This document shows, piece after piece, positions 28,055 through 41,538 of a stretch of 64,000 nucleotides of DNA. Every line of letters starts with the position of its first letter. Position 1 is the stretch's first letter. A model generated the notes under the pieces. That model was given only the letters and a program-made list of their open reading frames with translations. It was not told where the DNA came from and searched no databases. The DNA comes from Engraulis encrasicolus (lineage: Eukaryota > Chordata > Actinopteri > Clupeiformes > Engraulidae). The translations under genes were made by a program, and so were the position numbers. The stretch spans positions 23,450,067 through 23,514,066 of the forward strand of contig NC_085865.1 in NCBI RefSeq assembly GCF_034702125.1, given 5' to 3'.

Positions 28055-28335
28055 ATTGTATTGATTTTTTTTGGATGTTGTACAGGAAAATTGTTATTCA
28101 GTAGGCAGAGGGGAAGGAAGGAGGGCAGGCACACAGCCGAGGGACGTGAAAAAAGAGAGGTGCTTTTGTAACGCAGTGGAAAATGGATGCCCAATGTCTG
28201 TCCTGTGGTTATGTGTGGTGGACATTTTGTGCGCTGGAGACAGCTTGTACTTCAAGTTGCAAAACAACAATGAAAAGTTGCACTTTTCAAGAGTCTGTGA
28301 GATTGTTCCCAATCACATATCACAGAAAAGGCATT
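28055..28335. repeat. Interspersed repeat, copy A
   Basis: Blocks gcttttgtaacgcagtggaa, gttgcaaaacaacaatgaaa and cacatatcacagaaaa recur in order at 31518-31725. Not identified. Confidence 0.7.
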
Positions 28336-28458
28336 GTTAGCCGTTAGAAAACTTTTGCACGTAGGTATTTGAAAGGGTGTAGCATTCCTTGGAGGTTGGC
28401 ATATATGATAAATATGTATTTTTGTCTTGTGAAACCAACATAATGTAATGTGTCATTT

Positions 28459-28460
<2 letters not shown>

Positions 28461-28528
<68 letters not shown>
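28461..28528. repeat. (GA)n tract
   Basis: Perfect GA, about 68 bp. Confidence 0.97.
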
Positions 28529-28529
<1 letters not shown>

Positions 28530-28827
28530 AGACAATGCAAACAAATTTCAGTCGAAACTGTAGCGTAACTACAGGCATTACATTCAACAGCACTTCCTGG
28601 TATTATATTTCAGCAAACAGAGCAACAAATGAAACCATCGCATGAATGTCAAAAACACCGGAACAAAACAGAAAACACTCCACATCAGACGGAGCAGAAG
28701 ACTAAAGCATCTGCTACTCGAGGAAGATAAATGATGTGTGCCATTTTAGACTGCTGTGCCAAGAAGATTTTGGCTGCTTACTTTAGTGTCCCTAGACCCG
28801 TGTGTGTGCACAAACACATGTATGCAT

Positions 28828-29030
<203 letters not shown>

Positions 29031-31051
29031 AGTGTGTATGCGTGCATGTGTCTCTCTCTCTCTGTACTGTATGTGTGTGCGCACACACAAGGTCTTCCCA
29101 CACATCCAGTCAAGCTGAGGTAAGACAATCCACCCAAATCACAAAGCGGAGGAAGGCACTGGGTGAGTTTCGAAAACAAGAGATGAGGATTGAGTGACTG
29201 ATTCATTTTTCCACCTCTCAACAACTTGGACAGATGTGACAACATGGCACCAAAACTTCAGACAGCACTTCTGTTGTGACAAAAGACCGAGCCACCGTAA
29301 ACAAGCGACTCTAAATATTCAGCAAAATAACAACGCGGAATGGCAATGAGGAGGGGGGGGGGGGGCACTCTCGGATGATTTGTGCAAAAGCCTCGGGGAA
29401 AGCATTGAATCTCCAAAAGGTATTTAGGGGAGTTCATTGAGTCAGTGACTGTGTGATCTCTCCCCATGATTAATGAACCCGTGCTGTGTGCAAAAGCAAA
29501 AACAAACATTTTTGACTCCTCTGCAAAACGATGCCAAGAATATGAAGAATCCAAAGCTTAGCTCCAATATTTTACAATATTTTACACTCAGTTGAGTAGA
29601 CCGCAAATGTCCACGAGCACATTTTGTTGGTTTTCAAGGACTCAGACAAATTTGTGTACTGTGTTTGGACGTTTCATTTGTCTGTAGCAAGAGTTGTATT
29701 TTAATATCCAAATCTTCTCCTCCACATTGTTTAATTTTTTACCATCGTCTCTATGCAGAGGTTTATAAATGAAATGTTAGCCATAACCCACAAAGATGAT
29801 GAGATGATGAGAATAGATGGAATGAAGTTACAAAACTTTTTTCTGGAATGAAAAGCAAACATTGATTTGAAGGTGAATCAAGCAGTTGTTTTTACAAAAA
29901 AAACAAAAAAACAAAAACAAGCTGTGTGCATGTCTTGTATAACATTTTAAAATTTTCTGAATGTGCATCTGCATGGATATGTAGCTTTGTCATACTGGAA
30001 TTTAAACCATGGATAAAAGCAGTGTGAAATTGAAGCAATAGACTTTAGAAATCCCCAATATTGTCAATGCATGACGTTTTTTTCCCCAGAGCTTTTTGTT
30101 TTACTTTTAATGTCATAACCAAAAAAGTGCCCGCACCAACTTTGATGTTGTATAATTCCCTTAACGACTTAAGCTATGACTACGAAACTTGGTGACTTTT
30201 CCTAAATATTAGTTACAGTTAAGTACCAAAAGATTAGGTTTATCATGTTTGCCGTTGCCATGGCAACGGTTTTCTGATAGGTATGTCTGATCGAAAATCA
30301 CTGATCTAAGTCTCATTATTGTTCTGTTCTTATCACATACTACTTATTGTATAGTTATTACATTACATTAGCACAAATTCCCTACATAACATACCTAATC
30401 TAATATCAGCTTCATTAATTGTCATAATGGGGTCAAAAGAGCCTCCCTCCAGGCCCAGGAATGCCAAAAAGCCCAATCTGAATAGGGTTAAGGTTAAAAG
30501 TAAGGTTTGGGTTTACGCTATTTTAAAAAGCCTATTGGTAACTCATGTCGATGAAGCAGGCCCACATCGACACAACACCGGCCCAAAGTTTATTTAGTAT
30601 GTGCAACCAGGCCATTCACTCCCCGACTGCCCCTTACGATGTGATTGTCAGACGGCTGTGCCCTTTACTTCCTCTTAAAACCCCCTCCCTCACTCCCCAC
30701 AGGTCTGTGACATTTAGACAGCCACTTAAACACAGCTCGTCACCGGGCCGTAATGGCTGACAGAGGGAGGGGAGGGGAGAGGAGGGATTATGGAGTGAGT
30801 TTGGAGCCAGGAGTGACAGGGCTGAACAGAGCAAAACAGAGCGGTGGAGCTGAACCAACTGATCTCACAAAATCGCAGGTTCTTTAACAGAAATGCATTT
30901 CATATCACAGATTTTTGAGAATGTGGTTAGAACCAGTTTTAATTTTGAAAGAAGAAAAATAGTTCAAATGCAACATATAGAGGTATATTATCAGAGACGA
31001 AAGTCTGTAAAGCAATGTATCGGAAGAACCTCCCCATATTTTAACCCCACC

Positions 31052-31055
<4 letters not shown>
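29031..31055. other. Non-coding, AT-rich
   Basis: The X-box at 30254 and a G run at 29352-29365 are the only marks noted. No gene. Confidence 0.6.
30254..30267. promoter_or_regulatory. Perfect palindromic RFX X-box
   Basis: gttgccatggcaac is the full RFX palindrome (GTTNCC-NN-GGNAAC), extended to an 18-bp palindrome by ccg/cgg. The surrounding text could be an old interspersed repeat, so a chance or repeat origin is possible. Confidence 0.45.
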
Positions 31056-31120
<65 letters not shown>

Positions 31121-31189
31121 ACTCAGTCACTCAGTCACTCAGTCACTCAGTCACTCACTCACTCACTCACTCACTCACTCACTCACTCA

Positions 31190-31229
<40 letters not shown>

Positions 31230-31327
31230 CATGCGCGCACAGACCCACACACACACACACACACGCGCACACGCACGCGCGCACGCACGCGCACACGCAC
31301 GCGCACACGCACGCGCACACGCACACA

Positions 31328-31363
<36 letters not shown>

Positions 31364-31389
31364 CACGCACACGCACACACACACACACA
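31056..31389. repeat. (CT)n-(CTCA)n-(CA)n-(CGCA)n compound tract
   Basis: Four repeat types follow one another: CT to 31116, CTCA/CAGT to 31192, CA to 31227, then CGCA/CACG variants. The order suggests successive mutation and expansion at the moving edge. Confidence 0.95.
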
Positions 31390-31517
31390 TTAAGTTAGAT
31401 TATGGCTAACAGTTCTCTAAAGAACAAGTTGTGGGAAGAGCATTACATTTCTTTAGGAGTTCTTCCACAGTGGCAACTGAAGACTTGGATTCATAAAGTC
31501 ATATCTACTATGATACA

Positions 31518-31725
31518 GTATTGTATTGATTTTTGGGGTGTTTGGGTGCAGAGGCGCTTTTGTAATGCTGTGGAAAATGGATGTCCAACTTCTGTCTTGT
31601 GGTGATGTCTGGACATTTGTACATGCGCTGGAGTTTGTCCCTGAAGTTGCAAAACAACAATGAAAAGTTGCCCTTTTTTCAATTGCATTATTGATTGTAA
31701 TTGCACATCACAGAAAATACTATAG
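31518..31725. repeat. Interspersed repeat, copy B
   Basis: Pairs with 28055-28335 (gcttttgtaatgctgtggaa, gttgcaaaacaacaatgaaa, cacatcacagaaaa). It is diverged, with small indels, and not identified. Confidence 0.7.
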
Positions 31726-31879
31726 TGCATTGCAATGCAGTCAATAAAAACTTGCCACACATTTAGAAAGCTGTTGAAGTCTCTGGAAGTTGCTCTGGAG
31801 TTCCTTTACCGAAGAGAACTGAAACAGAAACTCTCTAAGAAATGGTTGGCAGACAAAGGTCCTGTAACCCACTTTTTAT

Positions 31880-32062
31880 TTTTTTTGAAAGTATTTTTGG
31901 GGGCATTTCAAGCCTTTATTATGTTTTATGAGATAGAATGGCGAAGGACAGACAGGAAGCGAGTTGGGATAGAGATACGGGGAAGGGACCGCTAAGGACC
32001 CGGGTCGGCCACATGACAGACGAGTGCCCTACTGTTAGTCCATGGTAGGGCCATAGCCCACT
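31880..32062 (-). mobile_element. tRNA-derived SINE, reverse, worn
   Basis: gcctttattatgtt...gacaggaagcgagttgg, then acccgggtcggcc, match the reversed body and B box region of the 18111 family. Confidence 0.65.
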
Positions 32063-32425
32063 TTTTCTACATGTTACTGTCACCTATTATAAAGTGGATT
32101 TAGACTGAAAAACTACGCATCACTGGAGACTTATAGACCAGTTGCAGATTTCTCCCTTTTAGTTTATGCCTGTACTATGGTATGTTGCATATTCATTCTC
32201 ATTCAAAATGGATTACAATAAGGATTTGCTCTTTGATTGATTACATTGACTAAACCGTTTAATTACAGAGGTCAAATCAATAAAACAGTTTGTATGTAGT
32301 TTACAAATATTGTTACATACTGTAAAGGTGCTCAGGAATAACAGCTGAGAGAGATAGAGAGAGAGAGGGGGGGGGGGGTCATGTAAAGAATGTGTATCAA
32401 TGTACATTTCAGGTAACCTAATTTC

Positions 32426-33010
32426 AAGATTCAAGATTCAAGATTCAAGATTCAAGATTAGTTTATTACGTCTTATTATAGGTTTGAAGCCTATAAAGAG
32501 TAAAAATTGTTGTGTTTTTCTTGTGTCCTCAAAAAGATTTTAAAAATAAAAATAAAAAAGGGGGGGGGGGGGGGTGGAATAAAGTGCAAAGAAAGTGCCT
32601 TGTTGTCTTCAGCATGAATTCAGTAATCTTATTGCTTGGTGGAAGAAACTACTTTGGAGTCTGGTAGTATGAGATTTCAGGCTTCTGTACCGTTTCCCAG
32701 ATGGTAACATAGTAAACAGTCCATGGTTGGGGTGACTAGGATCAGCCAAGATTTTCTTTGCCTTCCTGATGCTCCTTCCCTCAAATAGCTCCAGTATGGA
32801 GGGTAAGTCGCAGCCGCATATATTCTGAGCTGTACGCACAACCCTCTGTAGAGCTCTCCTGTTGGCTTGAGAGCTGTTCCCATACCATGCAGTAATGGTT
32901 CCCGTCAGAATGCTCTCGATGGTGCCTCTGTAAAACGACCTCAGGATCTTGGGTCTCATCCCAAACTTCCTCAATCGTCTGAGGTGGTACAGACGTTGCT
33001 GGCTTTTTTT
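32426..33010 (-). mobile_element. L2-like LINE 3' end, 5'-truncated
   Basis: Minus-strand element ending in an (attcaag)n tail (32426-32460 on plus). Its coding end spans 32974-32609, and the element is cut off upstream near 33010. Confidence 0.75.
32609..32974 (-). pseudogene. LINE reverse-transcriptase C-terminal tail
   Basis: The 121-residue frame starts RKFGMRPKILRSFYRGTIES and continues with TGTITAWYGN, RRALQRVVRTAQNI, HPNHGLFTMLPSGKR and FFHQAIRLLN. This pattern is the well-known C-terminal region of fish L2/jockey-like retrotransposons. The catalytic YxDD part and endonuclease are absent. Confidence 0.85.
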
Positions 33011-35020
33011 AACAATGCGCTGTGTTCAGTAGACACAGTGAATAATCTTACCTCTCCAACTGTGAGGTGTATTAGCTTACATTAAATAATAATTCTGTGA
33101 TCATTATGTCGATAATATGTCGACATGTCAGTCTAAACCCGAGCTGCTGGAATGAGCTTTGAAGTCATTTTCACTTCTAACACACTGATACAACTTTATA
33201 ATTTACTGACATTAATCTTTCAGTAATCGCAGGGCAATTAATGCAGCACAGACACAGTAGAGTTTAAGCCCACCACGCCCCCCACATGCATACTATAGCC
33301 GCCTGAAACTTTAATGAAGTACCAAGACTCAGTACAGTATACAGTATGTACCGGTAGGATAAAGGAACAGGATAACTAATATACTGTAAATGGCCTACAG
33401 TAATACGTTTTGCATACCAGCGGATTTGGTTAACTCTGCGCTCATTGAAGAGAAGAATCATTAGATGAAACATTAAAGGGATGAAACATTGTGGTCGCCC
33501 TATTGATACTGAATACTGAACACTTCTCCTCCCCCATCTAGCAACACACCACATGCTACAGTAGCTAGTGCACCATAAGTTGTAGGGTGTTAAGAGTTAA
33601 TTATCTGGACTAAAAGTAATAATAAAAAAGCCCAAAAAATGAATTGTGTCCTCTATATGACCAATTGTGAACAGAAGTTGTCTGTAGATGCATACAATTA
33701 GATTTTAGACTTTTTTCTTTTGAAAGTAACCTCCGTTTCTTATTCCTTGACAAACTGTTACGGTAGAAACACCTGCTGGAATGAGACTCAGATGAACTTC
33801 TGCCAGCTGGACTACAACCATCACTTTAATCTACAGTTGACTTAAATGGGCAATACGTATTCGAAAGTGTAATGCTCTTCAGCTTTGTTGAAGTGGCCTC
33901 TTACTGTAATTGGTGGCTTTTGGATGTAAATTCTCAGAACTTTGTCAAATATTATAGGTAGCTCTTTAACAGATCAGGCTTTAAAAGTCACATCAGATTG
34001 CAGATTAACTGCAAAACTGTCATGCCTTTATGCAGAAACTGAGCACAAAGAGCACAAAGTACAAAAGCCACCAACCAGTTGCTGTTCCTATAGTTTGTGA
34101 TGATAGTTTGTGATGGCACACAAGCTTGGACACAGCGTAATACCGTAGCATCTGAACCTAAAACTCTAAACCTCAGTGAGAAGTAATAAACCCTAATGTC
34201 CCATTCCTCCTAACCAGTCCATTGTGCAAGACTCAAGTCCATTGTACAAGACACAATGTCATATCAATGTTGTTGATGTAGTCATGACTGGACAGGCCAT
34301 CTGGCATAGCAGGCATTTCCCGGTGGGCCCTGTACCCTCGTGGGCCCCTATGAGGGTGCGGGGCGCCCGTCTGTGGTATTACCGCATCTGAACTATGGGG
34401 CTACAGCGATATTACTCAATGAGCAACACACAAGACCATCATTTGTGGTAGTCAGCATAGTGTGTCTTGCAGCTGTAGCACTTGTAGATTTGTAGCCGAT
34501 CATCCCCCATGGACCTTCCCATGACAGCCCCGTGGCTGGTCCCAATGGGACCCATATTTCCATTAAATTAATGGAGAGAGGGGTGGGTGGATATTAAGCA
34601 TAAGCCCTACTTACAGTAAAGGACAGCCTCTCAGCTACGGAGTATTTTATAGTGATGAATGAACTTGGCAAGAGGATACCTCTCACTGAAAACTGTGATG
34701 GGTGCCAAAACAAAGTTTTTATTTATTTTCCTTTGGCATAGGCTTATCAGTAATATTAAGCCGCATGGTGCTCGCCTGACAGAGTTGAAGAGAGCTTGGA
34801 TGACTTGCATCTTGTGGCTCTATATAGGCCTAATATCTGTATTTTGAAAAACAGTAAAAGGGATATTTATACATACCCAGAGACACATGTCATAATTTAT
34901 TGTGTAGTTTCTTTTTAAGAGTATCAACATGTAATAGCCTATTATGTGCTTGTGCTGTTAATACCTAATCATAATCATAGCTCTAGCCCTAGCCTATGGT
35001 ACAATGTATGTACATAATTG
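33011..35020. other. Non-coding, AT-rich
   Basis: Nothing supported except the worn MITE at 34284. Confidence 0.6.
34284..34532. mobile_element. Worn second copy of the 7073-type MITE
   Basis: catgactggacaggccatct and ggcatttcccggtgggccc match the element at 7073. The right end cccatgacagccccg is a guess based on its likeness to the 7073 right end. Confidence 0.5.
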
Positions 35021-36294
35021 CTACGTGTACATGATGTTTTTGAATCGGATCTAATAGATCGGATTTAAGTAGATCGGATTAAGAGTTATTTTGCGACGTG
35101 TATACATGGCAATTTCACTTAAATGCGATTAAACGTCTGGGGAAAATAAAGCATTGCGATTGGACTGAGGACGCACGTGCTGAGTGAGCCAAATAAGTCG
35201 TGGGGGCGTGGTCGCCAAACCTCCGGGGAACTACTGGGACACAAGCTAATCTTCAGCCCGAAAATGAATTCCCTCAGTGGACTCAAGGCTGGTAAAATCC
35301 CCTTTGGGTCTGGTTCTTTCAAATGCTAGTTAGCACCCTCCTAGCTTAGAAAAACGAACTGGTGAAAGGGTGATGTGGAGTGACTTTGTTGTGCTTAATT
35401 ACTTCGTGGGGCACTTTTACATCAATATATGGAAGCCACAACATTTATAGTCGCTTAGGGACTTTAAATTAAGCAAAACTTTCATGTGAAAATCAACAGG
35501 AAGTGCCGCCATCTTTTTCTCACTGACAGAGAGCACGGGCTCTTGGCGCCATCGTGTGGTCAACGAGCATGCGTGGAACGACCGGATTTATTGTAATTCT
35601 GATTAAAAGGTTACATGACAGAGGAACGTGTTTAAGTAAGGGTTAACGTTCGGCGAGAAGGTCGCTACCGTGGAATAGCAGCACGACAGAGAGAATCTTT
35701 AGACCCCGACGCGGAGCGGAGGGGTCTTGTTCTCTCTGAAGTGCTGCTATTCCACAAAGCGACCGACTCGCCGAAAGTTAACCCGCTTATTATATGGATA
35801 TACTTGAATGATTCACACATGGCGGGTACATTTCTTTAGGCATATTTAATGTTAAAATTGTTGCTGCGCAAAACAAAACAGTGCCGTTGTGGAACACCGC
35901 TAGGCAACAGCTAGGTAGCCAGGACAACAGGTGTTGTCTATCACAGCAGCTGATTAGAGTCTTGTTGAAAAGTTGCTTTAGCAGTGAAAAGTCATGTTGC
36001 CATTGACAGCGGTCTGTTATAGACCAACCCGTCCGTTATCGAAAAATAACAGACGTGCGAACGTTGGGGAGCCCCGTTGAAATGAATGGAGCATTCGACC
36101 AATGACGTCACAACCATATAATAATCGGATTTAAAAGAGGAATAAACCACCCACTTTAATCGGACTTAAGTTTAAATCGGAATAAACTTAAATCCTGTTC
36201 GGTAAGTGTTTACATGATGTTTTTAAAGTGGAATTAAGTTTTAATGAGATTTAAAGAGAGTTAAATCGGATTTAAATGCCTCATGTAAACGTAC
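35021..36294. mobile_element. Composite 1.27-kb element with 'tacatga' ends
   Basis: The left end ctacgtgtacatgatgtttt pairs loosely with the right end tgcctcatgtaaacgtacc. Subterminal aatcggatttaa motifs fill both sides. An inner pair, attatatgg (35789) and ccatataat (36115), suggests a second element within. No coding capacity is recognised. Confidence 0.55.
35640..35784. repeat. 145-bp perfect-looking hairpin
   Basis: Arms 35640-35697 (gggttaacgttcggcgag...) and 35727-35784 pair along almost their full length. The loop holds a second small stem, agacccc...ggggtct. The tip contains gacgcggagcggagg. The structure would fold strongly as RNA or single-stranded DNA. Confidence 0.85.
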
Positions 36295-36437
36295 CAAATG
36301 TCACATACGGTTCCTTAGTTAAACTTAATGTAATACAACATGGATGGTAAAAAAAATTGTGTAATCGAGAGGCAAAACAATAGGGTACCATACCAGCAAA
36401 TTATTAAAAGCTTAACTTCAGGGTTTAAGGCATTGCC

Positions 36438-36588
36438 CATGGCCGCTCACAGCTTTGGCCGGGCCCAGAACACAGTCATCTGAAAGGGCCCCAAACCCAA
36501 TACATACAATTTAACGAGGACCCAATACTGGGCCTCCTCTCCCTGGGTCCTGGACAAGTGTCCCCTTTGTCCTTTCTGGCAGTACCCT
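36438..36588 (-). mobile_element. hAT-type MITE, 160-bp family, copy 4 (reverse)
   Basis: The reversed family landmarks are present: gggcccagaacacagtcatctg, split by mutation, then ctccctgggtcctgg and cctttgtcctttctgg. Its ends are worn and no target duplication is visible. Confidence 0.7.
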
Positions 36589-36915
36589 CCAAGAATGAAG
36601 GGTAAATTCACACACAATTCAACACTCACACAGCTGGTACAAATTCAAGGCAATGCATGGTCCGCTTTGAATGCCCTCACACCCACACATATCACATCTT
36701 GCCCACACACCCTGAAATCAAACTATCAAAACAGCCTCCTGTGGCTGGTGATTAATGCTGAAATTCCCCTTGTGTTCATGACAGGTGGGAATAATGTATG
36801 ATATTCATACAAGGCATCAGGGCAGCAGAATGAATTGTAATTTCCATCAGTTCCCCCCTGCAGGGCAATGAATGAATGACTGCTAACCCTCTATTCTGTC
36901 TGTCTGTCTGTCTGC

Positions 36916-37155
<240 letters not shown>

Positions 37156-37619
37156 CTCTGTCTCTCTTGTTATATCTCTCCCTCTCTGCCACCGTCTTTC
37201 TATTTCTCTCCCTCATTTCTCCTTCCCACCCTCTCTTTCCTTCTCTCACTCTCCCCCTCCCCGCTCTCTCTCTCTGTCTGTCTCTTTCCCGCATTATTTG
37301 GTCCAAATTGCTTATTGCTGGTGACCATGGCACACAGTGAGACTCAAGGTGGGTGTCACGGGGACTCGGGAGCTGTGTTGTGCTGGTGTGGCGAGGGCTA
37401 TTCAGGGGCTGATTGACTCATCAGCAGGAGGAGAGGAGGCCGCTCCATGCCGTGTCATGCCCTGTCGCGCTGCGTGATTTAGGCTGCAGCAGCTCCTCTC
37501 CCCGGGTTAATTAATTTCCTCCGGCAGACTGGAGATGGTGTCGGGGCCGCCACGTCACCTGTGTTCCTGCTCCTGCCGCGGGGGCTCAGGGGGGGAGGAC
37601 ATTAATCCTCTGATCGTAT

Positions 37620-37932
37620 TGACACGCACACACGGACGGACACGTATGCAGTGCACTTTCACACGTCGCACACATATACACACATATACAAACACACACA
37701 CACACACGAGAAAGGATGGGCACACATACACACACAGACGGCCACGTACGCACATGTGCAGACACACAGTTGTACACACACAGACACAGACACAGACACA
37801 GACACACGCACACTCACACGCACACACACACATACACACAGACACAGACACAGACACACGCACACTCACACGCACACACACACATACACACATACACACA
37901 CACACACAAACACGCACACACACGCACACAGT
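37620..37932. repeat. CA-rich higher-order repeat
   Basis: (cacaga)n and cacacgcacactcacacgca blocks recur as a unit of about 52-54 bp near 37786 and 37838. Confidence 0.85.
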
Positions 37933-38527
37933 TGGTTCCCAAGTGAAAAAGACATTGAGGTTTTGCTTCTATCCTACATCAGATAACAACATGGAGTTTA
38001 AATGCCAGGAGCCAAAAAGCACAGCACCAGCCCAAGAAAAGGCTGACAGCGCATTTGACAAGAATTTAATTACCTCTTAATACTGACAGCGAGCATTGGC
38101 ATGAAAAAGCTTTTAACAGTACTTTATTCACTCATTCTCTTTATCTCTTTGTCGGAGTGACACGGAAGCGCCACTGTTGCTTGCACATTTCTACTATACC
38201 GTCCCTTGGGCTGGTGTGGTGGAACACTACAATGCTCAGCTCAGCTCAGGAATAATTCACAGACACACCGTCAATACCTTCCAGCATCAACTTAAAGAGA
38301 GATTTTTTTTCCCCTCCCATCACAAGCTCGAATGCGCTTGTGTCAGTAAAAGAGAAGAAAAGAAAAACATGTCACCAATGGGGAAGGGAAGGAGGAGGAG
38401 GTGGAGGGGTATTGGATGATACTCAAGGCCGGTGTCCACAGGGGAGGTGTGTCTGGCTGAATACCAATAACGTAACAGTGGGGAGCTCCTTCCGGGACTG
38501 GGGGATACAAGATGGAGTCTAACAAGC

Positions 38528-38905
38528 CATTGCGATTGATATGGAAATCATGGTGACATTTTTTAAAAGATGATTTCACAAAGTTGCTTCATGACTTGAA
38601 TCGGAATTTGCATTGGAACACAGACTTCACCTTTGATTGATGTGGAAATGATGTTTTTAGATGATTTTTTCAAAGTTGTCTCATGAGGTGAATTTGAGTC
38701 ATATGTCAATTAATATGGAAATTGTTTCTAATTTTTTTAGATGATTTTTAGGGAAGTAACTACATGACATGAATTGGAATGATGATTATTACGTATTATC
38801 ATGGATCTGCCCTGCGACTAATATGGTGATTTCTGGTGGTTTTACAATGTTGCTTCATGACCTGAATCAGAATCGTCCTTGGATTACAGACTTGCCCCGT
38901 GGAAC
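38528..38905. repeat. Degenerate tandem repeat, four units of about 75-110 bp
   Basis: Units begin near attgatatggaaat (38537), attgatgtggaaat (38636), attaatatggaaat (38709) and actaatatggtgat (38818). Each continues with gatgatttt and a 'ttcatgacttgaat' block. Confidence 0.7.
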
Positions 38906-39400
38906 TATGGGAGTGTGGAATTTGCTCTAAATTGGGTGGCCAGAGGGCTTCAGATGGGGGAGGTATGAGTGGAAGCTGAAAATAATTGAGGGGTTTTTGC
39001 CAGAGCAAAAAAAAAGGCCAGGGCAGACATTTGATTTAGCTGTATTGATTTTCAAACACTCTTGCTCTCTTTAATTTTGAAACCCATTCAAAAACAATTT
39101 TCTCTCACTGAAAAAGAGTGCCTTTTGCAGGGTACTGTTTGAGATTATGGATAGATAAATATATATCCTCACAAATTGCGAAAAGTAACATCAACAATAT
39201 CCAGGCTTTCTATAGTATCTGATACATCGAGCAATAATTCATGTGTGCCTTTTAGTTCATAAGTAAACAAGTCATCATTCCCAACACCTGCTATGTTCTC
39301 TCTGTCTCCGTTTCTAGCTCTCTCGCAGCCTCTCTCGTTCCTATCTCTTGTACTATAGCAGTAAGCGAAATGTAATTCAAAAAGGTTTGCATTCAAAGCT

Positions 39401-39523
<123 letters not shown>

Positions 39524-39806
39524 CTTCCCTCTCATTTCTCTGTCTGACATTTAAAGTATTACACAGGCTGTCACTTCTATTGCAGTCGCCAGTTCACAGA
39601 AAGTTTTGAAGTTTTTATTCTCTCTTCAGTTCCACCACATGACTCTTCTCTTCTTCCTCCTTTTGGTGTGACTCAGCTGCAGAAGCAGCACCTTATACCC
39701 CCCCCCCCACTCACACACACACACACACATGCACGTGTCCACAGACTCACCACACACAGATGAAGGCATATCCAGAAAAGTATAAGCATCCAGCCAACAT
39801 AAAAAA

Positions 39807-40272
<466 letters not shown>

Positions 40273-40756
40273 GGGATTTTTTTTTTTAAAGCTGAGTGCG
40301 TGTGACAAATTGGGTGAAATTACCATTTCATTTGGAACTGCAAGTCTCTCCCCCCCGCCCTGTCCAATAGCACAACAAAAAGTCTTACGATAGACCTCAA
40401 AGTGCTCAGCACAAAAACAGGGCTTTTATCTTCGAAAAAGGTCAGAGGCTTGATAGATACCGTAGTACACAATGTGATTAAGTTACACGAATGGACCTCG
40501 GATCCATCTGTAGTTTTTCATTCTTTTCTCATTTCCCCCCCCCACCACACCAGCATGGAGTCCGCAGATGATGATCCGTCTCTGGTCAATGCTAAGGTGG
40601 TTTACTGCAACCGGCTACAGTAATGACTTTGGACATTACTACACTGCTGGACAGTATTGTTGGCCATTGGCTGCTGCTGTCTGAGAGGTATCGAGTCTTG
40701 TACACGTTCTCACCATGCTGATTCCCTGCAATCACAGCGGTGTGTGGGAAAATAGC

Positions 40757-40757
<1 letters not shown>

Positions 40758-40792
<35 letters not shown>

Positions 40793-40800
40793 CGTGTGTG

Positions 40801-40856
<56 letters not shown>

Positions 40857-40860
40857 TGTG
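40758..40860. repeat. (GT)n tract
   Basis: GT repeat with GCGT interruptions. Confidence 0.96.
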
Positions 40861-41384
40861 CACACGTGCTTGTGTGTGTTGGAGGAACATGTGGATACAC
40901 ACTGGTACTATCTGCCAACCGCAACTTCCCCGAGTAAATGTTACAGTCTACTCCTCGAGAGTTGGACCAACACTGCTTGTCTGAAATTTAACTCTGTAAT
41001 TTTGTGTTGGTGTTGTCGGATAGTTGGGACATCCCCGTTTCGTTTCTTTGAACCAACTGCAACCGCTCTGTTCTACTATAACCTATTTGGCAGGAGGAAA
41101 AAAGGCATTTTCAAAAGCATAGGAAATAAAAACTATGCACACGTTCACCGCCATTTATCTCGTTTTGGCATGTTGATTCCTGTAAGCGTGCGGCTCTGAA
41201 TATCAATATCCAGAAAAGGGGAATGGAAGAGAGAGGAGAGGAAAAGAGAGAGGAACGAGAAGTGAGCGAGCGATATCCAGGCAGCTCGTGATTGCTCTTT
41301 GCCGACTGCCAGGCATATTTTACCTCTCCCGCTTGCCTCAAGGAATTTAAAAAAGAGAGAGCCTCTGCATCTGCCTCTGCCTGT

Positions 41385-41538
41385 CAGGGCAGCGGACAGC
41401 TTTTTCCTAGGTCCGGGACAAAGTCATCTGGAAGGCACCCCTTTTTAATACATACAATTTATTAACGACCCAAATCGCACCCCCACACCCCCCTGCGTGG
41501 GCCCAGGACAACTGACCTCTTTGCCCCTCCCCATTGGA
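41385..41538 (-). mobile_element. hAT-type MITE, 160-bp family, copy 5 (reverse)
   Basis: It starts cagggcagcggacagc and contains gggacaaagtcatctg and gtgggcccaggacaac. It is flanked by an exact 8-bp duplication ctgcctgt (41377-41384, 41539-41546). The distal end is degraded. Confidence 0.85.

Noticed and set aside
32609..32974. A small independent gene of 121 codons
   Set aside because: Its sequence is the C-terminal tail of an L2/jockey-type reverse transcriptase, with a LINE tail downstream.
38528..38905. A CRISPR-like array
   Set aside because: Units are degenerate and unequal, without conserved repeat-spacer structure, and the DNA is vertebrate.
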